A stretch of 64,000 nt of DNA, taken from contig JAIOJV010000052.1 of NCBI GenBank assembly GCA_019911805.1, positions 109,413-173,412 on the forward strand, read 5' to 3'. A program made the position numbers and the translations under genes. This document shows positions 8,430 through 16,036 of this stretch, piece after piece; position 1 is the stretch's first letter; each line of letters opens with the position of its first letter. Source of the DNA: Gammaproteobacteria bacterium (GTDB lineage Bacteria; Pseudomonadota; Gammaproteobacteria; Thiohalobacterales; Thiohalobacteraceae). The notes under the pieces are model-generated. The model did not search any database, was not told the DNA's origin, and worked only from the letters and a program-made list of their open reading frames with translations.

Positions 8430-8960
8430 ATGTCCGCACACACGCATGACCAACTGATCCGCGTCAGCCTCGCCGCGCAGCAGTTGGAACTGCTGGGTGG
8501 CGGGGAGGTACTGCGGCGCTTTCCCGTGTCCACGGCCCTGAACGGCCCGGGCGAACGGACGAGCAGCGGCGGCACGCCCTGTGGCTGGCACGAGGTCCGC
8601 GCCATGATCGGTGCCGACTGCCCACCGGACACGGTGTTCGTCGGCCGCCGGCCGACCGGCGAGATCTACAGCGATGAGCTGGCCCAGCGTTTTCCGGAGC
8701 GCGACTGGATCCTCACCCGCATCCTCTGGCTGCGCGGCCTCGAACCCGGCCGCAATCGCTCCGGCGAGGTCGACAGTATGCGCCGCTTCATCTATGTACA
8801 CGGCTGTCCGGACAGCGAACCGATGGGTGTACCGCGTTCGCACGGCTGCGTGCGCATGCGCAACGCGGATGTCATCGAGCTGTTCGAGCGGGTCGTACCG
8901 GGCATGCGGGTGTGGATCGGCGCCGGACCGTTCGATGCCGCGGCACCGCGCCATCCCTGA
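8430..8960 (+). CDS. YkuD-domain enzyme, probably cytoplasmic (ElsL-like L,D-carboxypeptidase candidate)
   Basis: A 176-residue protein that is essentially one YkuD domain. The catalytic signature is intact: YVHGCPDSEPMGVPRSHGCVRM, with the conserved histidine, serine-histidine-glycine-cysteine and arginine at about residues 125-145. There is no signal peptide and no membrane segment, unlike normal periplasmic L,D-transpeptidases. A cytoplasmic YkuD protein, ElsL of Acinetobacter, is a murein-recycling L,D-carboxypeptidase; gene context here (peptide ABC genes on both sides, NagZ downstream) fits that role. ATG 8430 is preferred; GTG 8418 in frame is an alternative. Transpeptidase activity cannot be excluded from sequence alone. 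Confidence 0.8.
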   Translation: MSAHTHDQLIRVSLAAQQLELLGGGEVLRRFPVSTALNGPGERTSSGGTPCGWHEVRAMIGADCPPDTVFVGRRPTGEIYSDELAQRFPERDWILTRILWLRGLEPGRNRSGEVDSMRRFIYVHGCPDSEPMGVPRSHGCVRMRNADVIELFERVVPGMRVWIGAGPFDAAAPRHP

Positions 8961-9044
8961 CGCACAGGGCGACACGACGACCGTCGGCGCGCGCAGGTAT
9001 AATGCTGCGCGGGCATCCGTAACGGGGCTCACTGACGAGGGAAC

Positions 9045-9974
9045 ATGGCGATCTTTCTGCTTCTACTGCGCCGCATCGCCAGCACCGCCGGGGTGGTGCT
9101 GGGCGTCGCCATCCTCGTGTTTCTGCTGATCCACCTGATTCCGGGTGACCCGGTCGATGTGATGCTGGGCGAGTCGGCCCAACCCGCCGACCGCGAGGCA
9201 CTGCGCCAGGCGCTGGGGTTGGATCAGCCGATCCTGACGCAGCTGGCGGCCTACCTGCAGGGCGTTGTCACCCTCGACCTCGGTCAATCGCTGCATTCAC
9301 AACAGCCGATCACGGCACTGCTGGCCGAACGCATCCCGGCAACCCTGGAGCTGGCGGTGGTGGCGTTGGGCTTCACCCTGCTGCTGGCCGTCCCGCTGGG
9401 GCTGGTGGCGGCGGCCCACCGCGATACCCTGTGGGATCAGGGTGCCATGACGTTCTCGCTGCTGGGCGTGTCCATCCCGAACTTCTGGATGGGACCGCTG
9501 CTGATCCTGGTGTTCGCATTGTGGCTCGGCTGGTTCCCGGTGAGCGGGCGGGAAGGCGCCGGCGCCGTCGTCCTGCCGGCACTGACGCTCGGCACCTCGC
9601 TGGCGGCCATCCTGGCACGCATGATCCGCAGCAGTGTGCTGGAAGTGCTGGGCGAGGACTACATCCGCACGGCGTATGCCAAGGGTCTGTCGCGGCGGCG
9701 GGTGTTGCTCCGGCATGCGCTACCGAACGCGCTGCTGCCGGTGATCACCGTGCTCGGCCTGCAACTGGGCACGCTGCTCGCCGGTGCGGTCATTACCGAG
9801 ACGGTGTTCTCCTGGCCCGGTATCGGTCTGTTGACCATCGAGGCGATCCAGTCGCGTGATTACCCCGTGGTGCAGGCCTGTGTGCTGCTCATCGCCCTGA
9901 CCTATGTGATCGTCAACAGCCTCACCGATCTGCTGTACGCGGTCATCGATCCGCGCATCCGGGTAGGGGGCTGA
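9045..9974 (+). CDS. Opp/Dpp-type ABC permease, first subunit
   Basis: A 309-residue inner-membrane permease of the DppB/OppB family, forming half of the channel of a peptide importer. ATG 9045 is preceded by GAGGGAAC. Six hydrophobic segments are visible, with the first helix at residues 8-30 and the family hallmark IHLIPGDPVDVMLGE after it. The cytoplasmic coupling loop (EAA motif) is DYIRTAYAKGLSRRRVLLRHALPNALLP at about residues 205-232. It sits eight bases before the second permease gene and follows the binding protein and YkuD genes. The matching ATPase is not in this window, so the transporter probably borrows ATPases encoded elsewhere. Confidence 0.93.
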   Translation: MAIFLLLLRRIASTAGVVLGVAILVFLLIHLIPGDPVDVMLGESAQPADREALRQALGLDQPILTQLAAYLQGVVTLDLGQSLHSQQPITALLAERIPATLELAVVALGFTLLLAVPLGLVAAAHRDTLWDQGAMTFSLLGVSIPNFWMGPLLILVFALWLGWFPVSGREGAGAVVLPALTLGTSLAAILARMIRSSVLEVLGEDYIRTAYAKGLSRRRVLLRHALPNALLPVITVLGLQLGTLLAGAVITETVFSWPGIGLLTIEAIQSRDYPVVQACVLLIALTYVIVNSLTDLLYAVIDPRIRVGG

Positions 9975-9981
9975 GGCGGCC

Positions 9982-10788
9982 ATGCGTATCTGGCTGCCGG
10001 TCACAGTCCTGCTGCTCTGGGTGTTCACCGGCCTGGCGGCGCCCTGGTTGCCGCTGGAACCCAACGCGATCGATCTGGAGCGCATCCTGGCCTCACCGCT
10101 GTCCACCGGCGGCATGGGCTACGACGACCTCGGGCGGAACATGCTCGACCGGCTGATCGCCGGCAGTACGACCTCGTTTCTGGTGGCCTTCTGGGTGGTG
10201 GGGCTGTCGGCTTCGGTCGGCACGCTCATCGGCAGTTTTGCGGGCTACATCGGCGGGTTCTGGGACCGTCTGCTGGTGCAGGTGATCAATCTGTTCCTGG
10301 CCTTTCCCGGTATCCTGCTGGCAATTGCCCTGGCCGGCATCCTGGGCCCGGGCATCGAGAACGTGGTACTGGCGCTGACCGTGGTCGGCTGGGTGGGTTA
10401 TGCGCGTCTGGCGCGGGCGCAGGTGCTGTCGCTCAGGAGCCGCGAGCACGTCATGGCAGCGGTCGCGCTGGGTGTGCCGCGCGCGCGCATCGTACGCTAC
10501 CACCTGCTGCCACTGATCAGCGCACCACTGATCGTCGAGGCGACCTTCGGCGTCGCCTCGGTGGTGGTCGCGGAGGCGGGACTGTCATTCCTCGGCCTCG
10601 GCGTGCAGCCACCCGAGGCCTCGTGGGGGAGCATGATCCGTGACGGCACACGCTACCTGCTGGTGGCACCCCACATGGTGCTGGTCCCCGGTCTCGCCAT
10701 GGTGCTGGTGGTACTGGCGGTGAATCTGCTCGGCGACCGCCTGCGCGACCGTCTGGACGTCAGGACAGGGGGGGCGGGGAGTGACTAG
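9982..10788 (+). CDS. Opp/Dpp-type ABC permease, second subunit
   Basis: A 268-residue permease of the DppC/OppC family. It starts at ATG 9982, just after GAGGCGG overlapping the upstream stop region. Features include the periplasmic FDxLGRDxL-like block ([18 protein letters not shown]), five to six membrane segments and the EAA loop [30 protein letters not shown] at about residues 154-183. The C-terminal hydrophobic helix is followed by a short basic-acidic tail. The usual long N-terminal extension before the first helix is missing, so the protein is somewhat shorter than the family norm. Together with the upstream permease it should make the heterodimeric channel. Confidence 0.92.
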   Translation: MRIWLPVTVLLLWVFTGLAAPWLPLEPNAIDLERILASPLSTGGMGYDDLGRNMLDRLIAGSTTSFLVAFWVVGLSASVGTLIGSFAGYIGGFWDRLLVQVINLFLAFPGILLAIALAGILGPGIENVVLALTVVGWVGYARLARAQVLSLRSREHVMAAVALGVPRARIVRYHLLPLISAPLIVEATFGVASVVVAEAGLSFLGLGVQPPEASWGSMIRDGTRYLLVAPHMVLVPGLAMVLVVLAVNLLGDRLRDRLDVRTGGAGSD

Positions 10789-10820
10789 GGCTGGTCGCGG
10801 AATGCGGTTACCATTGCCCC

Positions 10821-10876
10821 GAATCCCGAATCCCGAATCCCGAATCCCGAATCCCGAATCCCGAATCCCGAATCCC
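10821..10876 (+). repeat. GAATCCC heptamer array, eight units
   Basis: Eight exact tandem copies of GAATCCC occupy 10821-10876, between the permease gene and nagZ and only six bases before the nagZ ATG. Read on the plus strand the array is open in the nagZ frame back to a GTG at 10781 that overlaps the permease stop. The period of seven means that gain or loss of one unit would shift that upstream frame. Confidence 0.95.
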
Positions 10877-10882
10877 GACACC

Positions 10883-11929
10883 ATGTCCCTTGGCCCCGTC
10901 ATGCTCGATGTCGGCGCTGCGGCGCTGAGCGAAACCGACCGCCGCCGTCTGTGTCACCCGCAGGTCGGCGGGGTGATCCTGTTCGCGCGCAATTTTGCCT
11001 CGCCCGGGCAGGTCGCCGGGTTGATCGCAGAGATCCATGCCCTGCGCGATCCCCGCCTGTTGGTGGCGGTGGATCAGGAGGGCGGGCGCGTGCAGCGCTT
11101 CCGCGACGGGTTCACCCGCCTGCCGCCGGCCGCTGCGCTCGGTCGCGTCTTCGACCGCGAGCCCCAGCGGGCACTGGAACTCGCTGACATCAGCGGCTGG
11201 CTGATGGCCGCTGAACTGCGCGCCGTCGGGGTGGATCTCAGTTTCGCGCCGGTGCTGGATCTCGACCGTGGCGTATGTCCCGTCATCGGCGACCGCGCCC
11301 TGCATAGCCGGCCGGAGGCCGTCGTCGCGCTGGCGCACGCCTACCAGAAGGGTATGCAGCGCGCCGGCATGCAGGCCGTCGGCAAGCACTTTCCCGGACA
11401 TGGCGGGGTGCGCGAGGACTCGCATCTGGAGCTGCCGACCGATGCGCGCCGCCTGGCGGACATCCAGATGGAAGACATGCTGCCGTTCCGGCGCATGATC
11501 GATCACGGACTGGCCGGCATCATGGCGGCGCATGTGGTGTACAGTGACGTGGACCACCGGCCGGCCGGCTTCTCGCGTTTCTGGCTGGAAGGGCAGCTGC
11601 GCGGTGAGTTGGGGTTCCAGGGCGTGATCTTCAGCGACGACCTGAGCATGGTAGCGGCGGATGTCGCCGGCGATCACCCACAGCGCGCGCACGCGGCGCT
11701 GGCCGCCGGCTGTGACATGGTTCTGGTATGCAACCAGCCGGAGGCCGCCGACCGGGTGCTGGACAGCCTGCACGCATACGCCGACCCGGCGGCGCAGGCA
11801 CGTCTGGCCCGGCTGCACGGTCGTGGGGGTGACACCTGGGACGCATTGCACGCATCCGCCGCCTGGCGGCGTGCCGTGACGGCCATTGCCGGCTACGACG
11901 CGGATCCGCTGCTGGACATGGACATGTGA
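10883..11929 (+). CDS. nagZ: Beta-N-acetylhexosaminidase NagZ
   Basis: A 348-residue glycoside hydrolase family 3 enzyme of the cytosol. It removes N-acetylglucosamine from GlcNAc-anhydromuropeptides during peptidoglycan recycling. Key blocks: [11 protein letters not shown] (about residues 62-72), [11 protein letters not shown], the signature [18 protein letters not shown] with the catalytic histidine loop, and the nucleophile region [11 protein letters not shown]. The ATG at 10883 gives the normal NagZ N-terminus ([15 protein letters not shown]), but its upstream bases are the heptamer array and lack a Shine-Dalgarno sequence. A GTG at 10781 would add 34 residues. It ends a likely operon for murein-peptide uptake and processing. 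Confidence 0.96.
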   Translation: MSLGPVMLDVGAAALSETDRRRLCHPQVGGVILFARNFASPGQVAGLIAEIHALRDPRLLVAVDQEGGRVQRFRDGFTRLPPAAALGRVFDREPQRALELADISGWLMAAELRAVGVDLSFAPVLDLDRGVCPVIGDRALHSRPEAVVALAHAYQKGMQRAGMQAVGKHFPGHGGVREDSHLELPTDARRLADIQMEDMLPFRRMIDHGLAGIMAAHVVYSDVDHRPAGFSRFWLEGQLRGELGFQGVIFSDDLSMVAADVAGDHPQRAHAALAAGCDMVLVCNQPEAADRVLDSLHAYADPAAQARLARLHGRGGDTWDALHASAAWRRAVTAIAGYDADPLLDMDM

Positions 11930-11958
11930 ATCACCCAGCCGGGGAAAAGCCAATGGGG

Positions 11959-12097
11959 CCACGGAAGCACACGGAAATACACGGAGGTCAGCGACTGGCG
12001 CAGGCCTGGGCGGGAAGCGTCTGCCGTACCCCGGACGCGGTCGTGGCGCCCGCTGACAGTATGACATTGCCTGTGTATTTCCGTGTGCTTCCGTGCC
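11959..12097. repeat. Inverted decamer-array element
   Basis: The left arm at 11959-11985 reads CCACGGAAGCACACGGAAAT and continues with one more CACGGA unit. The right arm at 12072-12097 is the inverse (TGTGTATTTCCGTGTGCTTC then CGTG). The arms enclose about 85 bases that are unrelated to the cores of the other copies. It lies between nagZ and the patatin-like gene. Confidence 0.85.
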
Positions 12098-12160
12098 CAA
12101 CGGGCATTTCAGCGTGAACGCGCAGCGTGCGATCACAGTGTTGCGCCGGGGCGGCCGCAC

Positions 12161-13117
12161 ATGAGGCGGCCGCGCATCGGGATCGCCCTGGGCGGTGGCG
12201 CGGCGCGCGGCTGGTCGCACATCGGTGTGCTGCGCTGGCTGCAGGAGCATGATTTCAACCCCGACATCGTCTGCGGCACGTCGATCGGCGCGCTCGTCGG
12301 CGCAGCGGCCGCGGAGGATGAGCTCGATCGGCTGGAGGACTGGGTTCGCGGCCTGACCTGGCAGGACGTCGTGTCCTATCTCGACGTCAGTTTCGGCGGT
12401 GGCTTCATCCATGGGCGCAAGCTGTTCCATTATCTGGAAACACGTTTCCCGGACCGCGACATCAGTGTGCTGCGGCGGCCCTACGGTGCGGTGGCCACCG
12501 AACTGGCCAGCGGTCAGGAGGTCTGGTTCCGGGAGGGCTCACTGCATAAGGCCGTGCGCGCCTCGGCGGCACTACCCGGCCTGTTCACGCCCGCCCGTCA
12601 CGAGGATCGCTGGCTGGTCGACGGCGGACTGGTGAACCCGGTGCCCGTATCGCTGTGCCGGGCGCTGGGCGCCGAGCGGGTGATCGCCGTCGATCTGAAC
12701 GCCGATCTGCTCAGCCGCCGGACGATGAGCGCCGGCGTCGAGACCCCCGAGCCCCCCGGGACGACACCCGGGGGGGGCGCGGATGGCCCGGGACGGCGCC
12801 AGCCAGTGATCGACAAGCTGCCCTGGCTGATGTCGCTGGGAGAAGGCCTCAAGACGCGCGCCACCGAGTGGACCAACGAGCTGCTGGGCAGCAGCGAGGC
12901 GCTGCCGTCGCTGGTCGACGTTATCGCGCAAAGCGTTTACATTATGCAGGTCAGAATCACCCGCGCGCGCATGGCCGGCGATCCACCCGATGTAGTGATC
13001 GCGCCGCGGCTGAGCCAGATCCACCTGCTGGAGTTCCATCGTGCCGGGGAGGCCATCGACGCGGGTTATCGCTGCGCCCAGGCTGCCGCGGAGACATTCG
13101 AACAAGAACTCAGATGA
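12161..13117 (+). CDS. Patatin-like phospholipase, RssA/NTE type
   Basis: A 318-residue patatin-fold protein, probably a lysophospholipase or acyl hydrolase acting at the inner membrane. The start MRRPRIGIALGGGAARGWSHIGVL gives the glycine-rich oxyanion loop. The nucleophile elbow is G-T-S-I-G (GTSIGALVGAAAAEDELDRL, about residues 40-59). The catalytic aspartate is in WLVDGGLVNPVPVSLCRALGA at about residues 152-172. After about residue 185 the sequence becomes a proline/glycine-rich linker (PEPPGTTPGGGADGPGRR) before a C-terminal helical region. ATG 12161 follows CGGGGCGGCCGCAC. The natural substrate cannot be deduced from sequence. No linkage to a sensor gene such as rssB is seen. Confidence 0.88.
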   Translation: MRRPRIGIALGGGAARGWSHIGVLRWLQEHDFNPDIVCGTSIGALVGAAAAEDELDRLEDWVRGLTWQDVVSYLDVSFGGGFIHGRKLFHYLETRFPDRDISVLRRPYGAVATELASGQEVWFREGSLHKAVRASAALPGLFTPARHEDRWLVDGGLVNPVPVSLCRALGAERVIAVDLNADLLSRRTMSAGVETPEPPGTTPGGGADGPGRRQPVIDKLPWLMSLGEGLKTRATEWTNELLGSSEALPSLVDVIAQSVYIMQVRITRARMAGDPPDVVIAPRLSQIHLLEFHRAGEAIDAGYRCAQAAAETFEQELR

Positions 13118-13158
13118 GTCCGGTCACGGACCCGTGGCGGCAGAAAAAAGGGGGGCAC

Positions 13159-13527
13159 ATGGCGGATAAACTTCTCATCATCATGGTCAATACCGATCCC
13201 AGAAATGGCACCGAGCTTGGTGCGCCGTTCTTCCAGGCCACCGTGGCCGCGGCTATGGAATACGAGGTCGAGATCGTGCTCACCGGTCGTTCCGGTGAAC
13301 TCGCCAAGAAGGGCATCGCTGAGCATTTGTACGTCCAGGAAGGCAGCTCGAAGAGTGTCTACGATTACATCAAAGACGCCCACGAGGCCGGTGTCGTATT
13401 CAAGGTGTGCACACCGACACTGGAGCTATGGGGCGAGGATCTCATTCCCGAAATCTCGGAAACCGTCGGTGGTGCCTATATCATCAGTGAGGCGATGAAC
13501 GACGACACCGTCACGTTCACCTATTGA
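13159..13527 (+). CDS. DsrE-family protein
   Basis: A 122-residue small soluble protein of the DsrE/DsrF-like superfamily, often tied to persulfide relay. It begins MADKLLIIMVNTDPRNGTELGAPFFQATVAAAMEYEVEIVLTG, matching the family beta-alpha fold. A single cysteine is at FKVCTPTLELWG (about residue 81), close to the position of the reactive cysteine in family members. The C-terminus reads IPEISETVGGAYIISEAMNDDTVTF. ATG 13159 follows an AAAAAAGGGGGGCAC purine tract. A second, larger DsrE-type gene is located in the sulfide locus at about 20 kb. Role in sulfur transfer is plausible but unproven. Confidence 0.82.
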   Translation: MADKLLIIMVNTDPRNGTELGAPFFQATVAAAMEYEVEIVLTGRSGELAKKGIAEHLYVQEGSSKSVYDYIKDAHEAGVVFKVCTPTLELWGEDLIPEISETVGGAYIISEAMNDDTVTFTY

Positions 13528-13616
13528 AACCGATCCCGGCCGCGGTCCGCTGCGCCACCCCGGCCATTCCGGACACACCGGGGCGCGCGCGGACATCGCG
13601 GCCTCTCGAGGAGACC

Positions 13617-14171
13617 ATGTCCATCACCGCTCAGCAGGCCCAGACGGTCCTTGCAGAAGCCGACCGGCTGCATTCCCCTGAGGTAGTGAATACCGCCCTG
13701 GACCGCATGGCCGACGCCATCACTGCCGAACTCGGTGGGAGTGATCCGATCGTACTGTGCGTCATGACCGGCGGCATCATCCCGGCCGGGCATCTGCTGA
13801 CCCGGCTGAGCTTCCCACTGCACATCGATTATCTGCACGCCACGCGCTACCGTGGCGCAACCCGCGGTGGCGAACTGCACTGGCTCATGCGGCCATCGCT
13901 GCCGCTGGCCGGGCGTACCCTGCTGGTGGTCGATGACATCCTCGATGAAGGTCATACGCTGGCGGCCATCGTCGGCTATCTGCGCGATCAGGGCGCCGAG
14001 GCGGTCTACAGCGCGGTACTCGCGGAGAAGCTGCATGCGCGCCGTGCACCCGGCATCGACGCGGATTTCATTGGTCTGCAGGTTGAGGACCGTTACGTTT
14101 TCGGCTGCGGTATGGACTATCACGGTTATCACCGCAACCTGCCCGCGATCTACGCGGTGCGGGATGCCTGA
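13617..14171 (+). CDS. hpt: Hypoxanthine-guanine phosphoribosyltransferase
   Basis: A 184-residue type I phosphoribosyltransferase that makes IMP or GMP from hypoxanthine or guanine plus PRPP. The PRPP loop is LLVVDDILDEGHTLAAI (about residues 103-119). The early VLCVMTGGIIPAGHLLTRL contains the PPi loop, and the base-contact region is near the end (DRYVFGCGMDYHGYHRNL). ATG 13617 is preceded by GAGGAGACC. Its neighbour across a repeat element is mtiP, which releases hypoxanthine from methylthioinosine, so the two genes together complete methylthioadenosine-derived purine salvage. Confidence 0.92.
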   Translation: MSITAQQAQTVLAEADRLHSPEVVNTALDRMADAITAELGGSDPIVLCVMTGGIIPAGHLLTRLSFPLHIDYLHATRYRGATRGGELHWLMRPSLPLAGRTLLVVDDILDEGHTLAAIVGYLRDQGAEAVYSAVLAEKLHARRAPGIDADFIGLQVEDRYVFGCGMDYHGYHRNLPAIYAVRDA

Positions 14172-14197
14172 GCCCACTGTCCCTGAACCTTACTCCT

Positions 14198-14326
14198 GGC
14201 CACGGAAGCACACGGAATGACACGGAAAAGGCTTACTTGTACAAACCTCGGAAACTGGGGCGCAGGGGGAAGATCCAGGGTTTACACAGTGAATTCTTTC
14301 CGTGTTGTTGCGTGGATTCCGTGGCT
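14198..14326. repeat. Inverted decamer-array element
   Basis: The left arm (14198-14231) starts GGCCACGGAAGCACACGGAA and adds another CACGGAA unit. The right arm (14297-14326) is the inverse, TTTCCGTGTTGTTGCGTGGA then TTCCGTGGC. About 65 bases of unrelated sequence sit between the arms. It lies in the convergent gap after hpt. Confidence 0.82.
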
Positions 14327-14476
14327 GTTTTTCCAAGCCAGTGGCTTACATAAGTGCCATTCAGGTTAATACAAATCGCTGCATCTCTGCGTTGGAAATA
14401 TAAATCAGCACTTCCCTATGCCTTGGGTTTTCCCCTGGGCAATTGCACCTCCAGCGTGGGGCCCAGCGCTCCGGCG

Positions 14477-14533
14477 GTCCCGTTCATCGCGCAGCCGACT
14501 TGCGACAGCCGGAGGCGGAGCGACGAACGGGAC
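14477..14533. repeat. Stem-loop next to the mtiP inverted repeat
   Basis: GTCCCGTTCATCGC at 14477-14490 pairs with GCGACGAACGGGAC at 14520-14533 with one mismatch, leaving a 29-base loop that also contains partly complementary GC-rich segments. It ends five bases before the left 91-bp inverted-repeat arm. The 414-base hpt-mtiP gap thus holds this stem, the decamer element and the repeat arm, but no gene. Confidence 0.7.
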
Positions 14534-14537
14534 TGTT

Positions 14538-14628
14538 GGAGCATGTCAATTCAGCGCAGCAGAATGTGATCCGCGGAGATGTACCTCACTCGATCATCGG
14601 AATGACCTGCTCCAACAGGGTGCGGACC
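14538..14628 (+). repeat. 91-bp inverted repeat, left arm (contains mtiP stop)
   Basis: This 91-base segment matches the reverse complement of 15371-15461 with about four mismatches. It contains the last 14 codons of mtiP, the stop codon and 48 bases downstream. With its partner it brackets the rest of mtiP. Confidence 0.92.
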
Positions 14629-15329
14629 TTCTCCATGCCGGTCGTCAGGGTCTGGTTGATCTCCGCCATGCTGATCTCACCTTCACCGCGGCCGGCCGCC
14701 CAGTTGGCGCAGACTGCGCAGGCCGCGTAGCACAGCCCCAATTCGCGCGCCAGCGCGGCCTCGGGCATGCCCGTCATGCCGACGACATCGCAGCCGTCGC
14801 GCGCCATGCGGTTGATCTCCGCAGCCGTCTCCAGACGCGGCCCCTGCGTGGCGCCGTAGGTGCCACTCTCGACCAGCGACAGGCCGGCGGCGCGACCGGC
14901 GGCGATCAGATCGACGCGCAGTTCCTCGCAGTAGGGGAAGGTGAAATCGATGTGTGTGACCTGCTCCAGGCTGCCCTGAAAAAAGGTGTGCTGGCGTGCC
15001 GAGGTGTAATCGATGATCTGGTCCGGGATCACCAACGCGGTGGGCACCGTCGCCGGCGTGATACCACCGACTGCGGCGATGGCAATCACCTTGGTGACAC
15101 CGATGTGATCCAGTGCCCACAGGTTGGCGCGGTAATTGACGTCGTGCGGTGCGATGGTGTGGCCGCTGCCGTGGCGTGGCAGGAATACCACTGCCTTGCC
15201 GCACAGCCGGCCGTGCACGAGCGGGCCGGATGGCTGTCCGTAGGGTGTGTGCACGACCTCACGCCGTTCGATGGCGAGATTCTTGAGTGTGGTCAGACCG
15301 GTGCCACCGATGATTGCCAGTTCGGTCAT
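14586..15329 (-). CDS. mtiP: S-methyl-5'-thioinosine phosphorylase
   Basis: A 247-residue member of the MTAP/PNP family. It resembles the Pseudomonas methylthioinosine phosphorylase, which cleaves methylthioinosine to hypoxanthine and methylthioribose-1-phosphate. Features: AIIGGTGLT at the N-terminus (phosphate loop), VFLPRHGSGHTIAPHDVNYRANLWAL, GTYGATQGPRLETAAEI, and VVGMTGMPEAALARELGLCYA in the nucleoside site. The Shine-Dalgarno-like GGAGAA lies about ten bases before ATG 15329. The last 14 codons and stop are inside the left repeat arm, and the same codons recur upstream in opposite orientation. The nagZ/mtiP/mfd neighbourhood matches the Pseudomonas order. Confidence 0.92.
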   Translation of the reverse strand: MTELAIIGGTGLTTLKNLAIERREVVHTPYGQPSGPLVHGRLCGKAVVFLPRHGSGHTIAPHDVNYRANLWALDHIGVTKVIAIAAVGGITPATVPTALVIPDQIIDYTSARQHTFFQGSLEQVTHIDFTFPYCEELRVDLIAAGRAAGLSLVESGTYGATQGPRLETAAEINRMARDGCDVVGMTGMPEAALARELGLCYAACAVCANWAAGRGEGEISMAEINQTLTTGMEKVRTLLEQVIPMIE

Positions 15330-15370
15330 AATGACGTGTTCTCCGATAGCGCGTTGTTCGACAGAATTAA

Positions 15371-15461
15371 GGCCTGCACCCTGTTGGAGCAGGTCATTCC
15401 GATGATCGAGTGAGGTACATCTCCGCGGATCACATTCTGCTGTGCTGAATTGACCTGCTCC
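15371..15461 (-). repeat. 91-bp inverted repeat, right arm
   Basis: The arm lies between the mtiP start and the csiV stop. Read on the plus strand it encodes L-L-E-Q-V-I-P-M-I-E-stop, the same C-terminal end as MtiP. An inversion between the two arms would therefore leave an intact mtiP reading frame on the plus strand. Confidence 0.92.
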
Positions 15462-15475
15462 GGCGCACCTGGGTT

Positions 15476-16036
15476 CTAGTCGCGCGCCACCGGATCAACC
15501 TGTACCAGCACGCCAAAGCGCGGATGGTCGAGATAATGCAGCTCGCCGCTGCGCATGCGGCGCACCTCCCGCAGTGCGACGGGGGTGCCGACGCTGGGGT
15601 CGGCATAGATCAGATCCGCATTCAGGTGCAGATAGCGCGAGAGCGCCAGAGAGATCGTGCCGTCGAGGAGCGGCTGGCCGTCGGCCGCGGCGGCCAGAAT
15701 GTGGATGGGCAGGGTCTGGCCGCGCTCCCAGCCCGGCTGGCGCCAGCGCCAGTGCAGCAGCGGGCGGTAGCCGCTGGAGCGGCGCATGGCAGCGGCGATG
15801 GCCTGCAGGTTGAGCGGGCCCTCCAGCGGGCGGATGCCACCGCCGGCGATGAAGGGCAGGGCGCGATCGGTGGCCGGCGCGTGTTCGAGCGGTGGCCATG
15901 CCTCCCGGCCGTCGTCCGCGCGCAGGGAGGCGAATACCAGCACCTCGACGTCGTATTGCGGCAGCTCTTCCGCCTGCACACCCAGCCCGAACCCCAGCAG
16001 CAGGGTGGCCAGCCAGGTCTTGTCACGCCAGGTCAT
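15476..16036 (-). CDS. csiV: CsiV-like peptidoglycan-binding protein
   Basis: A 186-residue exported protein with a signal peptide (MTWRDKTWLATLLLGFGLGVQA, cleavage after about residue 22). The mature start EELPQYDVEVLVFASL is the CsiV family opening. The mid-part LLHWRWRQPGWERGQTLPIHI and the terminal HPRFGVLVQVDPV are also typical. CsiV was described in Vibrio as a peptidoglycan-binding protein needed for growth with non-canonical D-amino acids. It overlaps the mfd stop by four bases (ATGA), so it is translationally coupled to mfd; that neighbourhood is common in gammaproteobacteria. Its role here is inferred from family alone. Confidence 0.83.
   Translation of the reverse strand: MTWRDKTWLATLLLGFGLGVQAEELPQYDVEVLVFASLRADDGREAWPPLEHAPATDRALPFIAGGGIRPLEGPLNLQAIAAAMRRSSGYRPLLHWRWRQPGWERGQTLPIHILAAAADGQPLLDGTISLALSRYLHLNADLIYADPSVGTPVALREVRRMRSGELHYLDHPRFGVLVQVDPVARD

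Noticed and set aside
6744-9032. A 762-codon minus-strand open frame across the binding-protein and YkuD genes
   Set aside because: Antisense to well-supported genes, histidine/arginine-rich without any recognisable motif.
10821-10876. GAATCCC array as a CRISPR
   Set aside because: Units are seven bases with no spacers, so this is a simple tandem array.
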